Shown here in pieces: positions 35,266-43,881 of a stretch of DNA of 64,000 nt. Numbering within the stretch: position 1 is the first letter of the stretch; every line of letters starts with the position of its first letter. The notes below the pieces were generated by a model that saw only the letters and a program-made list of their open reading frames with translations, was not told the DNA's origin and ran no database searches. Made by a program: the position numbers and the translations under genes. The stretch is from positions 1 to 64,000 of the forward strand of contig JAFVCL010000016.1 of assembly GCA_017479285.1 (NCBI GenBank). The letters run 5' to 3'. This DNA is from Lachnospiraceae bacterium (GTDB lineage: Bacteria; Bacillota; Clostridia; Lachnospirales; Lachnospiraceae).

Positions 35266-35438
35266 ATATATTTTGATATAGGCAAAAACTATAACCAACT
35301 AAAACTTTGCGGTATTAGACGATAACAAAAAGCTGTGATATCCTTGACTCATAACAAAGAAAACACGCAGCTCCTAAGCATTTGCAGGCATTCGGAATTG
35401 CGGAAACAGAATTGGGATGAACCGGGAGGATACAGGTT

Positions 35439-36746
35439 ATGGGAAAGAAAACAAGAGCAGAAAGAGAGTTTAAATTTGAGACAAAGCAGCTTCATGTGGG
35501 ACAGGAGAGCGCCGATCCGGTAACGGACGCGAGAGCGGTTCCGATATACCTTACCAGCTCGTATGTGTTCCACAACAGTCAGCATGCGGCAGACAGGTTC
35601 GGATTAAGGGATGCCGGAAATATATACGGAAGACTTACAAACCCCACTCAGGGAGTTTTTGAAGCCAGAGTGGCTGCGCTGGAGGGCGGAGTCGCGGCAC
35701 TGGGAGTAAGCTCCGGAGCGGCTGCACTTACATACGCGCTTCAGACCGCGGCACACGCCGGAGATCATATCGTAGCAGCCAAGAATATTTACGGCGGAAC
35801 ATACAATCTGCTGGCGCACACCCTTCCTGCATACGGTATAGAGACGACCTTCGTGGATCCCTTTGATTATGAAGGCATAGAAGCAGCCATCAGGGACAAC
35901 ACCAAGGCAATCGAGATAGAGACGCTGGGCAACCCGAACTCGGAGGTTGTTGATATAGAGAGAATCGCGAATATTGCACATGCTCACAAGATTCCTCTTA
36001 TAGTGGACAACACATTCGCAACGCCTTATCTCGTAAGACCGATAGAGTACGGCGCGGATATAGTTGTACACAGCGCGACCAAGTTCATCGGGGGTCACGG
36101 AACAACCATCGGAGGCGTGATAGTTGACGGAGGAAAGTTCGACTGGACCGCATCCGGAAAGTTCCCCTGGCTGGTAGAGCCCAATGTTTCCTACCACGGA
36201 GTAAGCTTTGCAAGGGATACGGCTCCTGCGGCCTTTGTCACCTATATCCGCGCAATACTCCTCCGTGACGAGGGAGCAACGCTCTCGCCCGTACATGCCT
36301 TTATATTCCTCCAGGGTCTTGAGACACTTTCACTGAGGGTGGAGAGACATGTGGAGAATGCGCTTAAGGTAGTGGATTTTCTCAAGAACCATCCGAAGGT
36401 TGAGAAGGTAAACCACCCCAGCATAAGCACTGATCCGGAGCAGCAGGCTCTCTATAAGAAGTACTTCCCGAAGGGTGGCGGCTCTATCTTTACCTTTGAG
36501 ATCAAGGGCGGCGCTAAGGAGGCACAGGAATTTATAGATAATCTTGAGCTCTTCTCGCTCCTTGCAAATGTGGCCGATGTTAAATCCCTTGCCATACACC
36601 CTGCTTCAACCACCCATTCGGAGTGCAATGAGGCAGAGCTTCTTGACCAGGGGATCAAGCCCAACACAATAAGGCTTTCTATCGGAACCGAGAATATTGA
36701 CGATATAATCGAGGATCTTGACGAGGCGTTCAAGGCACTTGCATAG
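35439..36746 (+). CDS. metY: O-acetylhomoserine sulfhydrylase
   Basis: PLP enzyme that makes homocysteine from O-acetylhomoserine and sulfide (direct sulfhydrylation route to methionine). 435 residues, Cys/Met metabolism fold type I, PLP lysine Lys215 in HSATKFIGGHGTT, phosphate-binding SSGAAAL, and the C-terminal SLAIHPASTTHS. Length fits MetY (about 430) rather than MetB or MetC (about 380). GGGAGG lies 8 nt upstream. cysK follows 152 nt downstream and a LysR regulator after that, so the locus is a sulfur-assimilation unit. Confidence 0.94.
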   Translation: MGKKTRAEREFKFETKQLHVGQESADPVTDARAVPIYLTSSYVFHNSQHAADRFGLRDAGNIYGRLTNPTQGVFEARVAALEGGVAALGVSSGAAALTYALQTAAHAGDHIVAAKNIYGGTYNLLAHTLPAYGIETTFVDPFDYEGIEAAIRDNTKAIEIETLGNPNSEVVDIERIANIAHAHKIPLIVDNTFATPYLVRPIEYGADIVVHSATKFIGGHGTTIGGVIVDGGKFDWTASGKFPWLVEPNVSYHGVSFARDTAPAAFVTYIRAILLRDEGATLSPVHAFIFLQGLETLSLRVERHVENALKVVDFLKNHPKVEKVNHPSISTDPEQQALYKKYFPKGGGSIFTFEIKGGAKEAQEFIDNLELFSLLANVADVKSLAIHPASTTHSECNEAELLDQGIKPNTIRLSIGTENIDDIIEDLDEAFKALA

Positions 36747-36814
36747 GTAGCAAAGAAATATTATTGTATTCCTGTTAAAAAAATAGTAGTATAATTATTT
36801 TCGGATAAATGTTT

Positions 36815-36860
36815 TGCAGGATTTGACGGAAGAATCCACAGGACAAATCAAATACCTGCA
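36815..36860 (+). promoter_or_regulatory. Leader hairpin before cysK
   Basis: TGCAGG-A-TTTGA (36815-36826) pairs with TCAAA-TA-CCTGCA (36848-36860) around a 21-nt loop, 38 nt before the cysK ATG, with a possible -10 TATAAT at 36790-36795. The sequence may be a protein-binding palindrome in DNA or an RNA hairpin; there is no T run. Confidence 0.4.
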
Positions 36861-36898
36861 GGTCAATTTAAATAAAGATAAAGTGAGGTAATAAGATA

Positions 36899-37837
36899 AT
36901 GGGAGATATCAGGAAAAGCGCAGCGGAACTAATCGGAAACACACCCCTTTTAGAGGCATCAAAGTATGCGGCAAAGGCCGGTGTCAAGGATGCAACGATA
37001 CTTGCAAAGCTTGAGTATCTTAATCCCGCAGGCTCGGTAAAGGACAGAGTGGCGCTTGCCATGATCGAGGATGCGGAGAAGAAGGGACTGTTGAAGCCGG
37101 GAGCAACGATTATCGAGCCCACCAGCGGAAATACCGGAATCGGACTTGCTTCGGTTGCGGCTGCAAAAGGATATAAAGCGATACTCACTCTTCCCGAGAC
37201 CATGAGCGTTGAGCGGAGAACCTTCCTCAAGGCGTACGGCGCGGAGATCGTTCTTACCGAGGGCGCAAAGGGAATGAAGGGCGCTATCGCAAAGGCAGAG
37301 GAGCTAAAGGAGTCTATCCCCGGCTCTGTCATTCTCGGACAGTTTGTAAACCCTGCAAATCCCGCCGCACACAGGGCAACCACCGGACCTGAGATCTGGG
37401 AACAGACAGACGGTAAGGTAGATATCTTTGTTGCCGGAGTGGGAACCGGAGGAACAGTTACCGGAGTCGGAGAGTTTTTAAAGTCAAAGAATCCCGATAT
37501 CAAGATCGTTGCCGTTGAGCCCTCATCAAGCCCCGTTCTTTCAAAGGGAGAGGCGGGACCTCATAAGATTCAGGGAATTGGCGCGGGCTTTGTTCCGGAT
37601 ACATTAAATACAAAGATATACGATGAGGTGATCGCGATAGATAACGATGATGCCTTTGCGGAGGGAGCAGCCTTCGGACATGCGGAGGGCGTGCTTGTCG
37701 GAATATCCTCCGGCGCGGCTTTAAAGGCTGCCGTTATTCTCGCAAACCGCCCGGAGAACAAGGGAAAGAATATTGTGGTGCTGCTTCCTGATTCCGGTGA
37801 CAGATACCTTTCCACACCTCTCTATAACCGTGATTGA
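36899..37837 (+). CDS. cysK: Cysteine synthase A
   Basis: O-acetylserine sulfhydrylase: PLP-dependent formation of cysteine from O-acetylserine and sulfide. 312 residues with PLP lysine Lys48 in NPAGSVKDR, substrate loop TSGNTG (75-80), and the PLP-phosphate glycine loop [14 protein letters not shown]-containing site lies upstream of the ATG. Confidence 0.97.
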   Translation: MGDIRKSAAELIGNTPLLEASKYAAKAGVKDATILAKLEYLNPAGSVKDRVALAMIEDAEKKGLLKPGATIIEPTSGNTGIGLASVAAAKGYKAILTLPETMSVERRTFLKAYGAEIVLTEGAKGMKGAIAKAEELKESIPGSVILGQFVNPANPAAHRATTGPEIWEQTDGKVDIFVAGVGTGGTVTGVGEFLKSKNPDIKIVAVEPSSSPVLSKGEAGPHKIQGIGAGFVPDTLNTKIYDEVIAIDNDDAFAEGAAFGHAEGVLVGISSGAALKAAVILANRPENKGKNIVVLLPDSGDRYLSTPLYNRD

Positions 37838-37865
37838 TATCAGTTGATAAGGAAACCGCTTATAT

Positions 37866-38777
37866 ATGACATTAAATCAGCTTAAATACATAATACAGAT
37901 AGCGGATTCGTCTTCCATGAATGAGGCTGCGAAAGCTCTCTTCATTTCCCAGCCCAGTCTTTCGGCATCGGTAAGAGAACTTGAGGATGAGATAGGGCTT
38001 GAGATATTCGTCCGCTCCAACCGGGGTATCTCCCTTACTCCGGAGGGAAAGGAGTTTCTCGGATACGCGAGGCAGGTAGTTCAGCAGTATGAACTGATAG
38101 AAAACCGTTATATCGCCGGCAGGCAGATAAAAAAGAGATTCAGCGTCTCAATGCAGCACTACACATTTGCGGTAAATGCCTTTATCGAGGTGGTGCGGCA
38201 GTACGGGATAGACGAATATGATTTCTCGGTTTATGAGACAAGAACCAATGATGTAATACAGAATGTAAAGAATTTCAAAAGCGAAGTCGGTATTTTATAT
38301 ATCAATGAATTTAACCGGAAGGTACTCGGAAAGATCTTTTCCGAGAATGACCTTTCCTTCCACCGGTTATTTGACTGCCATATCTATGCTTACGTGGCGA
38401 AGACTCATCCGATAGCGAAGAAGAGGAAGGTATCGCTTGAGGAGCTTTCAGAGTATCCCTGCATTGCCTTTGACCAGGGTGAGAATAATTCCTTTTACTT
38501 TGCGGAGGAGCTTTTCAGTACCTATGATTACAAGAGGATAATCCATGCGAGCGACAGAGCCACCAGCCTTAATCTTTTTGTAGGCATGAACGGCTTTACG
38601 CTGTGCTCGGGAATAATCTGCGAGGACCTGAACGGTGAGGAATATACGGCGGTAAGACTTGACAGCGATGAGCTTATGACTATAGGATATATCAAGAGAA
38701 AAGGTATACCGCTGTCCCCCATCGGAGAGCTTTATATCGCAGAGGTTGAAAAATATAAGGAAAAGGTACTGGACTGA
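37866..38777 (+). CDS. LysR-family regulator, probably of sulfur metabolism
   Basis: 303 residues. N-terminal winged helix (1-60; LKYIIQIADSSSMNEAAKAL, FISQPSLSASVRELE) and a C-terminal periplasmic-binding-like effector domain. Begins 28 nt after cysK, so it is likely in the same transcript, an arrangement seen with CysB/Cbl-like or CysR-type regulators. Target and effector (for example O-acetylserine) are inferred only from context. Confidence 0.88.
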   Translation: MTLNQLKYIIQIADSSSMNEAAKALFISQPSLSASVRELEDEIGLEIFVRSNRGISLTPEGKEFLGYARQVVQQYELIENRYIAGRQIKKRFSVSMQHYTFAVNAFIEVVRQYGIDEYDFSVYETRTNDVIQNVKNFKSEVGILYINEFNRKVLGKIFSENDLSFHRLFDCHIYAYVAKTHPIAKKRKVSLEELSEYPCIAFDQGENNSFYFAEELFSTYDYKRIIHASDRATSLNLFVGMNGFTLCSGIICEDLNGEEYTAVRLDSDELMTIGYIKRKGIPLSPIGELYIAEVEKYKEKVLD

Positions 38778-38789
38778 GCTTCGTATATT

Positions 38790-39410
38790 ATGAATATTGT
38801 AAAGATATGCGGTCTTAAAACTGACGAAGAGATAAAACAGACCGCCGAGGCCGGAGCCGACCTCGGCGGTATTGTTGTGTTTTATCCGAAGAGCAAGAGA
38901 AATATAGAGATAGGCGATGCGGCGGAACTGGTCAGATACGCAAAGGAGAATACACAGCTTAAAATGGTGGCGGTGACCGTATCTCCGGATCTATTTCAGG
39001 TAAGTGAGATTGAAAGATGCGGATTTGATTATATCCAGATACACGGTGAGATAGCCGGGGAAGTGCTTGAAAGAACGGATATCCCGATAATAAAGGCATT
39101 CAATGTAAGAGATATGAATGAGCTGGATAAATATAAGGATAATCCCCGGGTATGCGGATTTGTTTTTGACGCAAGCCTGCCGGGAAGCGGACTGAGCTTT
39201 GATTATTCTCTTTTGCCGGATCTGAGGGATTTAACGAATACCGGCAAGATGATCCTCCTGGCGGGAGGACTTAATCCCGGAAATGTAAAGGAGGCGCTTG
39301 AGAGAACAGGGCTTTCGGGAGCGGATACCTCCTCTGGGGTGGAAAACGACGAGGGGACGGGAAAGAGCGCGGAAAAGATATTCCGGTTTGTAAAAAATGC
39401 AAAGAACTGA
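38790..39410 (+). CDS. trpF: Phosphoribosylanthranilate isomerase, solitary
   Basis: Third step of tryptophan synthesis (Amadori isomerisation of phosphoribosylanthranilate). 206 residues, TIM barrel, with the general base Cys7 in VKICGLKT, QIHG, the acid Asp in FVFDAS, and phosphate loops LLAGGLNPGNV and ADTSSGVE. The segment after the catalytic Asp reads SLPGSGLSFDY where most TrpF proteins have GGTG(K/R), so this is a divergent member. No other trp gene is in the window; it follows the LysR gene by 12 nt. Confidence 0.82.
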   Translation: MNIVKICGLKTDEEIKQTAEAGADLGGIVVFYPKSKRNIEIGDAAELVRYAKENTQLKMVAVTVSPDLFQVSEIERCGFDYIQIHGEIAGEVLERTDIPIIKAFNVRDMNELDKYKDNPRVCGFVFDASLPGSGLSFDYSLLPDLRDLTNTGKMILLAGGLNPGNVKEALERTGLSGADTSSGVENDEGTGKSAEKIFRFVKNAKN

Positions 39411-39423
39411 ATAAACGGTAACA

Positions 39424-39466
39424 ATCGGGCATAAAGCGTATAGCTGAATGCTCGATTTTTTAGCTT
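39424..39466 (+). terminator. Terminator after trpF
   Basis: Stem ATCGGGCAT / ATGCTCGAT (one G-T pair) with a 15-nt loop, followed by TTTTTTAGCTTTTTTT. Confidence 0.85.
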
Positions 39467-39518
39467 TTTTTTCTTTATATTTTTCGACTTGTGGGTCGGA
39501 CTTTTTTTAAAAAAATTA

Positions 39519-39598
39519 AAAAAGTGTCCGCGGAGAAAAAAAAGGACAGCTTTGTACCACTAAGTCGGCAAAAAAGGACACCAGTGCGGACACTTTTT
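39519..39598. promoter_or_regulatory. 13-bp inverted repeat and repeated GGACAC sites upstream of a small regulator
   Basis: AAAAAGTGTCCGC (39519-39531) and its exact complement GCGGACACTTTTT (39586-39598) enclose 54 nt. Within it two more GGACA-type sites occur (39544, 39576), so GTGTCC/GGACAC appears three times and GGACAG once in 75 nt. The block sits 33 nt before a helix-turn-helix gene, suggesting autoregulation by a dimer or by DNA looping. Confidence 0.6.
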
Positions 39599-39630
39599 GT
39601 AGTTTAATTAGAATATAGGAGGAAGCACCG

Positions 39631-40068
39631 ATGAAGAAAAAGATTAAAAAGCTATCCGATCTGTCTGATTTTCCGGAGAGAGTGGAGTATCTGCTCGAAG
39701 AAAGGTGGGGTGGAACCAAAAGAGGTTTCTGTAACAGATATAACATCAGTAAGACAACTCTGTATTTGATATTAAAAAAACAGCGGACGGAATTTTCCGA
39801 TTATGTTATTGATAGATTTGCCAGAGCTTTTGATGTAGACTTTAACTTCCTGAAATTCGGTGGTGATGATGAGGGGTATTATAAGCCTCAAAACCACGGA
39901 ATACCCGCGTTGAAAGAAGGGGGCTCCGCATACGGCAAGAATATGGGGAGGCCGCCGAGATACACAACCGTGGCTGTATCAAAGGCAGAAGCGGAGTTTA
40001 GACTGGATGAACCGGATGGATTGATGGAAATTCTTCTTAGAATAAAGTACGGGGATATCCTTTTTTGA
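39631..40068 (+). CDS. Small helix-turn-helix protein
   Basis: 145 residues. Residues about 5-75 form an XRE-like helix-turn-helix (RGFCNRYNISKTTLYLILKK, then DYVIDRFARAFDVDFNFLKF), with a basic MKKKIKK start and a C-terminus of no known type (LDEPDGLMEILLRIKYGDI). Lacks any catalytic or phage domain. GGAGGA lies 8 nt before the ATG. The upstream inverted repeats suggest it binds there. It is followed after 71 nt by a gene of unknown function in the same direction. Confidence 0.7.
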   Translation: MKKKIKKLSDLSDFPERVEYLLEERWGGTKRGFCNRYNISKTTLYLILKKQRTEFSDYVIDRFARAFDVDFNFLKFGGDDEGYYKPQNHGIPALKEGGSAYGKNMGRPPRYTTVAVSKAEAEFRLDEPDGLMEILLRIKYGDILF

Positions 40069-40139
40069 TCATAAGAGACATCTGAAATATCATGGACCGT
40101 TCGGCCCACATTTCAATTGCTTTTTTTCGGGGAAATAAA

Positions 40140-40850
40140 ATGTTTAAAGATGAATATCTGGTCAGGCTTGTTCCGGAAAAGAACTGCGAGCTTTTGTGCA
40201 GGGAATACGGAAGGACGATGCTGAGCCGCGGTATTGGGGATATGCGGCTTGTTGCGGTTCTGAAATATGAGTCTCTTTTACCGGAGGAGCTTTACGGAAT
40301 CTCACTCAGGAACACGGACTTTGAGGTACCGGTTCTGACGGAAGAAAAGGAAAAACTGCTGGAGAAAGCGATACATAAATCGAGCCTTCTTATGCCGCCG
40401 AGAATATTTTTTACCGACGAGATAAACGGAAAAGATATGTACCGATGCGGAGTATTCATGGAAGAGGATGCCTCCGTAAGATACGGAAATTTAATGGCTT
40501 CCTCCGACAGGGCGAGGAAGGGCATACGGCTGACCACCACCTGCTGGTTCGGGGGAGCGATTGCTGTTTTTTACCCGGAGGTAGCAAAAAAAATCGGGGA
40601 TATGCTTGCGTCGGATTATTTTGTGACATTTCCCACCGTTCATGAGGCCAGGATTCATTCCTGCCGCTGGTGCAACGCGCAGGAAATCCACTATGCGCTT
40701 GAATGCTGGAACAGGGGAATCTGCGGCATGGCTGTCGGGGAAAGACTGAGCAGAATGGTGTACAGGTATTGCAGGACAAGGGATGAGCTGCAGCCTGTAG
40801 AGTACTATGACTGGAACAGTTCTCCGGATTATGATATACTGTTTTGGTAG
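40140..40850 (+). CDS. Conserved protein of unknown function (weak DUF5688-like resemblance)
   Basis: 236 residues, soluble, Cys-rich in its C-terminal half (SCRWCNAQEIHYALECWNRG, ICGMAV, YCRTRDE). The stretch CWFGGAIAVFYPEVAKKIGD, followed by YFVTFPTVHEARI, recalls the end of DUF5688 proteins (…NGA…LYP…LPSS.HE…), common in Lachnospiraceae, but this is from memory and weak. Start at 40140 follows GGGG by 7 nt; an in-frame ATG at 40092 has no site. May form a pair with the upstream helix-turn-helix gene. Confidence 0.6.
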   Translation: MFKDEYLVRLVPEKNCELLCREYGRTMLSRGIGDMRLVAVLKYESLLPEELYGISLRNTDFEVPVLTEEKEKLLEKAIHKSSLLMPPRIFFTDEINGKDMYRCGVFMEEDASVRYGNLMASSDRARKGIRLTTTCWFGGAIAVFYPEVAKKIGDMLASDYFVTFPTVHEARIHSCRWCNAQEIHYALECWNRGICGMAVGERLSRMVYRYCRTRDELQPVEYYDWNSSPDYDILFW

Positions 40851-40879
40851 GTCGCACACAGCTAAAGGGAGGAATAATG

Positions 40880-42106
40880 ATGATACCTGAAAATGTTAAG
40901 GAAAAACTTGAAAAGTACGGACAGGAGCATGTTCTTAAGTATTATGACGAACTTGATGAGGAATCAAAAAAAGCTCTTGTTTCCCAGATAGAAGAGACTG
41001 ACATGAGCATTCTCGCGGCGGCGCTCAATCCGGAAAAGGGGGCTGAAAAGGGAAAGATATCTCCCCTTCCCTGTATGGAGCTTGATGAGATAGAGGCCGG
41101 CAGAGAGGTCTTTGAAAGGACGGGAACAGAGGCTATAAAGGCAGGTAAGGTGGCTGCGGTTCTTCTTGCGGGAGGAATGGGAACACGCCTCGGCTCCGAT
41201 GATCCAAAGGGTATGTACAATGTGGGCCTTACAAAAAAACTCTATATTTTTGAGTGCCTTATAAATAAGATGCTGGATGTTGTAAAGCAGACCGGTACAT
41301 ATATCCATCTTTTCGTTATGACGAGCGAGAAGAATAATGAAGCCACGATAGGATTCCTTAAGGAGAAGTCATTCTTCGGATATCCGGAGGAATATGTACA
41401 TTTCTTTAAGCAGGAGATGGCACCCGCAACGGATTATAACGGAAAGATATATCTTGAGGAGAAGGGACGCATGGCTACTTCTCCCAACGGAAACGGCGGA
41501 TGGTTTATATCGCTCATGAGGGCTGGGCTCCTTGAGAAGGCGAAAGAATGGGGCATAGAGTGGTTTAACATATTCGCTGTGGACAATGTTCTCCAGAGGA
41601 TAGCGGATCCGGTATTTGTCGGAGCCACAATAGAAAAGAAATGCGTTGTAGGTGCAAAGGTGGTAAGGAAAAATGCACCGGATGAGAAGGTGGGGGTAAT
41701 GTGTCTTGAGGATGGCAGACCTTCCATCGTTGAATATTATGAGCTTACGGACGAGCTTATGAACGCTAAGGATGAGAAGGGAAATCCCGCATATAATTTC
41801 GGTGTGATACTGAATTATCTTTTCTATGTGGATGAGCTTGAAAGAATCGTAAGAGAGGAGCTTCCTCTCCATGTGGTAAAAAAGAAGATACCCTTCTTAA
41901 ACGAAAACGGAGAGCTTGTAAAGCCGGAGGAACCCAACGGATATAAATTTGAGAATCTTGTGCTCGACATGATACACCAGATGAGCAGCTGCCTTCCTTT
42001 TGAGGTGGTAAGAGAAAAGGAATTTGCTCCGATCAAAAACAAGACAGGAGTGGATTCCGTGGAGAGCGCCAGGGAGCTGCTTAAGAAAAACGGCGTGGAG
42101 CTGTAG
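40880..42106 (+). CDS. UDP-sugar pyrophosphorylase (UDPGP/UAP family)
   Basis: 408 residues. Nucleotidyltransferase of the eukaryotic-type UDPGP family: LLAGGMGTRLGSDDPKGMYN (95-114) is the UTP-binding signature shared with UAP1/AGX; further on are MTSEKNNEATIGFL and the sugar-binding PNGNGGWF. It makes UDP-GlcNAc or UDP-Glc (or UDP-Gal) from sugar 1-phosphate and UTP. Two adjacent ATGs (40877, 40880); the second is 7 nt from GGGAGG and preferred. galE lies 125 nt downstream, so the pair supplies UDP-sugars to envelope and EPS synthesis. Confidence 0.88.
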   Translation: MIPENVKEKLEKYGQEHVLKYYDELDEESKKALVSQIEETDMSILAAALNPEKGAEKGKISPLPCMELDEIEAGREVFERTGTEAIKAGKVAAVLLAGGMGTRLGSDDPKGMYNVGLTKKLYIFECLINKMLDVVKQTGTYIHLFVMTSEKNNEATIGFLKEKSFFGYPEEYVHFFKQEMAPATDYNGKIYLEEKGRMATSPNGNGGWFISLMRAGLLEKAKEWGIEWFNIFAVDNVLQRIADPVFVGATIEKKCVVGAKVVRKNAPDEKVGVMCLEDGRPSIVEYYELTDELMNAKDEKGNPAYNFGVILNYLFYVDELERIVREELPLHVVKKKIPFLNENGELVKPEEPNGYKFENLVLDMIHQMSSCLPFEVVREKEFAPIKNKTGVDSVESARELLKKNGVEL

Positions 42107-42231
42107 AAATGTCAGGTTAACATTTTGACAGATTATTCAAACAATAAAGTATGGAAAGATGCCGCCCGGGTCGTTTATAGTATTCCATAGGCTGGAAGGG
42201 CTGAAGCCCGCTTCGCTGATAGGAGGTAAAT

Positions 42232-43251
42232 ATGAGTAAGATACTTGTAACCGGAGGAGCCGGTTTCATAGGAAGCCACACCGTGGTTGAGCTTCAGGAA
42301 GCCGGATATGATGTTGTAGTGCTTGATAATCTCTGCAATTCGAGCGAGAAGTCGCTGGAGAGAGTCGCTAAGATCACGGGGAAGGAGGTTCCCTTTTATA
42401 AGGCTGATATTCTGGACAGAGATGCGCTTGAGGATATCTTTTCCAAAGAGGATATAAGCGCGGTTATCCACTTCGCGGGTCTTAAGGCTGTGGGAGAATC
42501 TGTACAGAAGCCATGGGAGTACTACGAGAATAATATAGCGGGAACTCTGACCCTGGTGGATGTTATGAGAAAGCATAACTGCAAGAATATAATCTTCTCT
42601 TCCAGCGCTACTGTGTACGGAAATCCCGCATTTATTCCGATTACCGAGGAATGTCCCAAGGGGCAGTGTACAAATCCCTATGGCTGGACAAAGTCAATGC
42701 TTGAGCAGATCCTCTCGGATATCCAGAAGGCGGACAATGAATGGAATGTAATACTGCTCCGTTACTTCAATCCCATCGGAGCGCATAAGTCGGGAACCAT
42801 CGGTGAGAACCCCAGCGGTATCCCTAACAATCTTATGCCTTACATTACCCAGGTGGCTGTGGGAAAGAGAGATCATCTTAATGTATTCGGGAACGATTAC
42901 GATACCCATGACGGAACCGGCGTAAGAGATTATATCCATGTTGTGGATCTTGCCCTCGGACATGTCAAGGCGCTTAAGAAGATCGAGGAAAATGCCGGAC
43001 TTAAGATATACAATCTCGGAACAGGTCAGGGATACAGTGTGCTTGATATAGTAAAGAACTTCGAGGAAGCAAACGGCGTTAAGATTCCCTATGAGATAGA
43101 GGGACGCCGCCCCGGAGATATTGCCACCTGTTATGCGGATCCTTCTCTTGCTAAGAAGGAACTCGGGTGGGAGGCACAGTATGGAATAAAGGAAATGTGC
43201 CGTGACTCATGGAACTGGCAGCGTAACAATCCGAACGGATATGATGATTGA
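42232..43251 (+). CDS. galE: UDP-glucose 4-epimerase
   Basis: 339-residue extended SDR. NAD-binding [15 protein letters not shown] near the N-terminus, catalytic SSSATVYG and [10 protein letters not shown] (Tyr/Lys), and the substrate motif [12 protein letters not shown]. Interconverts UDP-Glc and UDP-Gal for the glycan pathways nearby. TAGGAGG lies 6 nt upstream. It is followed by the 43.25-43.4 kb palindromic repeat block. Confidence 0.96.
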   Translation: MSKILVTGGAGFIGSHTVVELQEAGYDVVVLDNLCNSSEKSLERVAKITGKEVPFYKADILDRDALEDIFSKEDISAVIHFAGLKAVGESVQKPWEYYENNIAGTLTLVDVMRKHNCKNIIFSSSATVYGNPAFIPITEECPKGQCTNPYGWTKSMLEQILSDIQKADNEWNVILLRYFNPIGAHKSGTIGENPSGIPNNLMPYITQVAVGKRDHLNVFGNDYDTHDGTGVRDYIHVVDLALGHVKALKKIEENAGLKIYNLGTGQGYSVLDIVKNFEEANGVKIPYEIEGRRPGDIATCYADPSLAKKELGWEAQYGIKEMCRDSWNWQRNNPNGYDD

Positions 43252-43407
43252 CGCAGCCTGCGTCGCTTTTAGTATTCTATAGAGCGACTTACCGCGTGCG
43301 CCGGCATTTGCCGCCGAGACGCGGCGCGATGCTTCGCATGGCAAGCGCGTAAGGGCGTTCGCACTTGCCACGCGGCTGCAAAGGACGCAGCTCGCGTCGC
43401 TTTTAGT
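43250..43407. repeat. Palindromic repeat block between galE and a convergent gene
   Basis: Two 24-nt copies of a GACGCAG..GCGTCGCTTTTAGT unit (43250-43273 and 43384-43407, two mismatches) bracket dense hairpins: CCGCGT/ACGCGG with inner CGGC/GCCG (43292-43323), GATGC/GCATG around 43328-43340, and TGGCAAG/CTTGCCA (43339-43370). An 18-nt core of the second copy recurs inverted at 7709-7726. The first copy overlaps the galE stop codon and the second contains the stop codon of the convergent gene. Confidence 0.8.
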
Positions 43408-43666
43408 CCTCTTCGATGACGCGGATCTCGAGGTAATCGAAGGGGACTTCTTCTATGAAGGAGTCTTTTTCAAAGCGGACTACGGAGTTTTGTTTGAATG
43501 ATTTAATGTTGCGCTCGAGCCATATCGGCTGGGGGAGGTCCATATTTTTACTGATCTTTTCTATGGCGTTGAATACCTTGTGGGTTCGTGTCTCGGTGCT
43601 GTTATCGACGACGAGTTCGTCACAGAGCATTCGGGTATCTTTAAATTGTCTTGCCCAGATTCTCAT
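43403..43666 (-). CDS. Small conserved protein of unknown function
   Basis: 87 residues, acidic, no membrane segment: MRIWARQFKDTRMLCDELVV, later ETRTHKVFNAIEKI, PQPIWLERNIKSFKQ, and a very conserved-looking end FIEEVPFDYLEIRVIEED. I recall near-identical hypothetical proteins in many Clostridia, so it is a real gene, but its function is unknown. It converges with galE and its stop codon lies within the palindromic repeat. Confidence 0.8.
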   Translation of the reverse strand: MRIWARQFKDTRMLCDELVVDNSTETRTHKVFNAIEKISKNMDLPQPIWLERNIKSFKQNSVVRFEKDSFIEEVPFDYLEIRVIEED

Positions 43667-43783
43667 ATTATCCCTGTTTGATCGTAATCTGAAAATTTTT
43701 TCGTTTACTATAACTAATAAAAAACGGTTTTTTAGTCAATATTTACAAAAAATCAACTTAAACGATTAAAAAAATGTAAAATT

Positions 43784-43813
43784 TTGTTTAAAATGTCAAA
43801 TCTATGATATTAT
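43784..43813 (+). promoter_or_regulatory. Probable promoter of the alarmone synthetase gene
   Basis: TTGTTT (43784-43789), 18-nt spacer, TATTAT (43808-43813), in an AT-rich upstream region; start expected near 43820, about 60 nt before the ATG. Confidence 0.5.
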
Positions 43814-43881
43814 TATAAAGGAATAATGATTTTCGGGCAATATCCCCGGAAACGGAAATAAAGGCTAAAAGGATTTAGATT

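Noticed and set aside
35178..35438. SAM riboswitch or T-box before metY
   Set aside because: No SAM-I core, no T-box TGGNACCGCG and no strong antiterminator/terminator pair were found.
36868..37503. 211-residue frame antisense to cysK
   Set aside because: Low-complexity Pro/Ser/Ala protein typical of antisense shadows.
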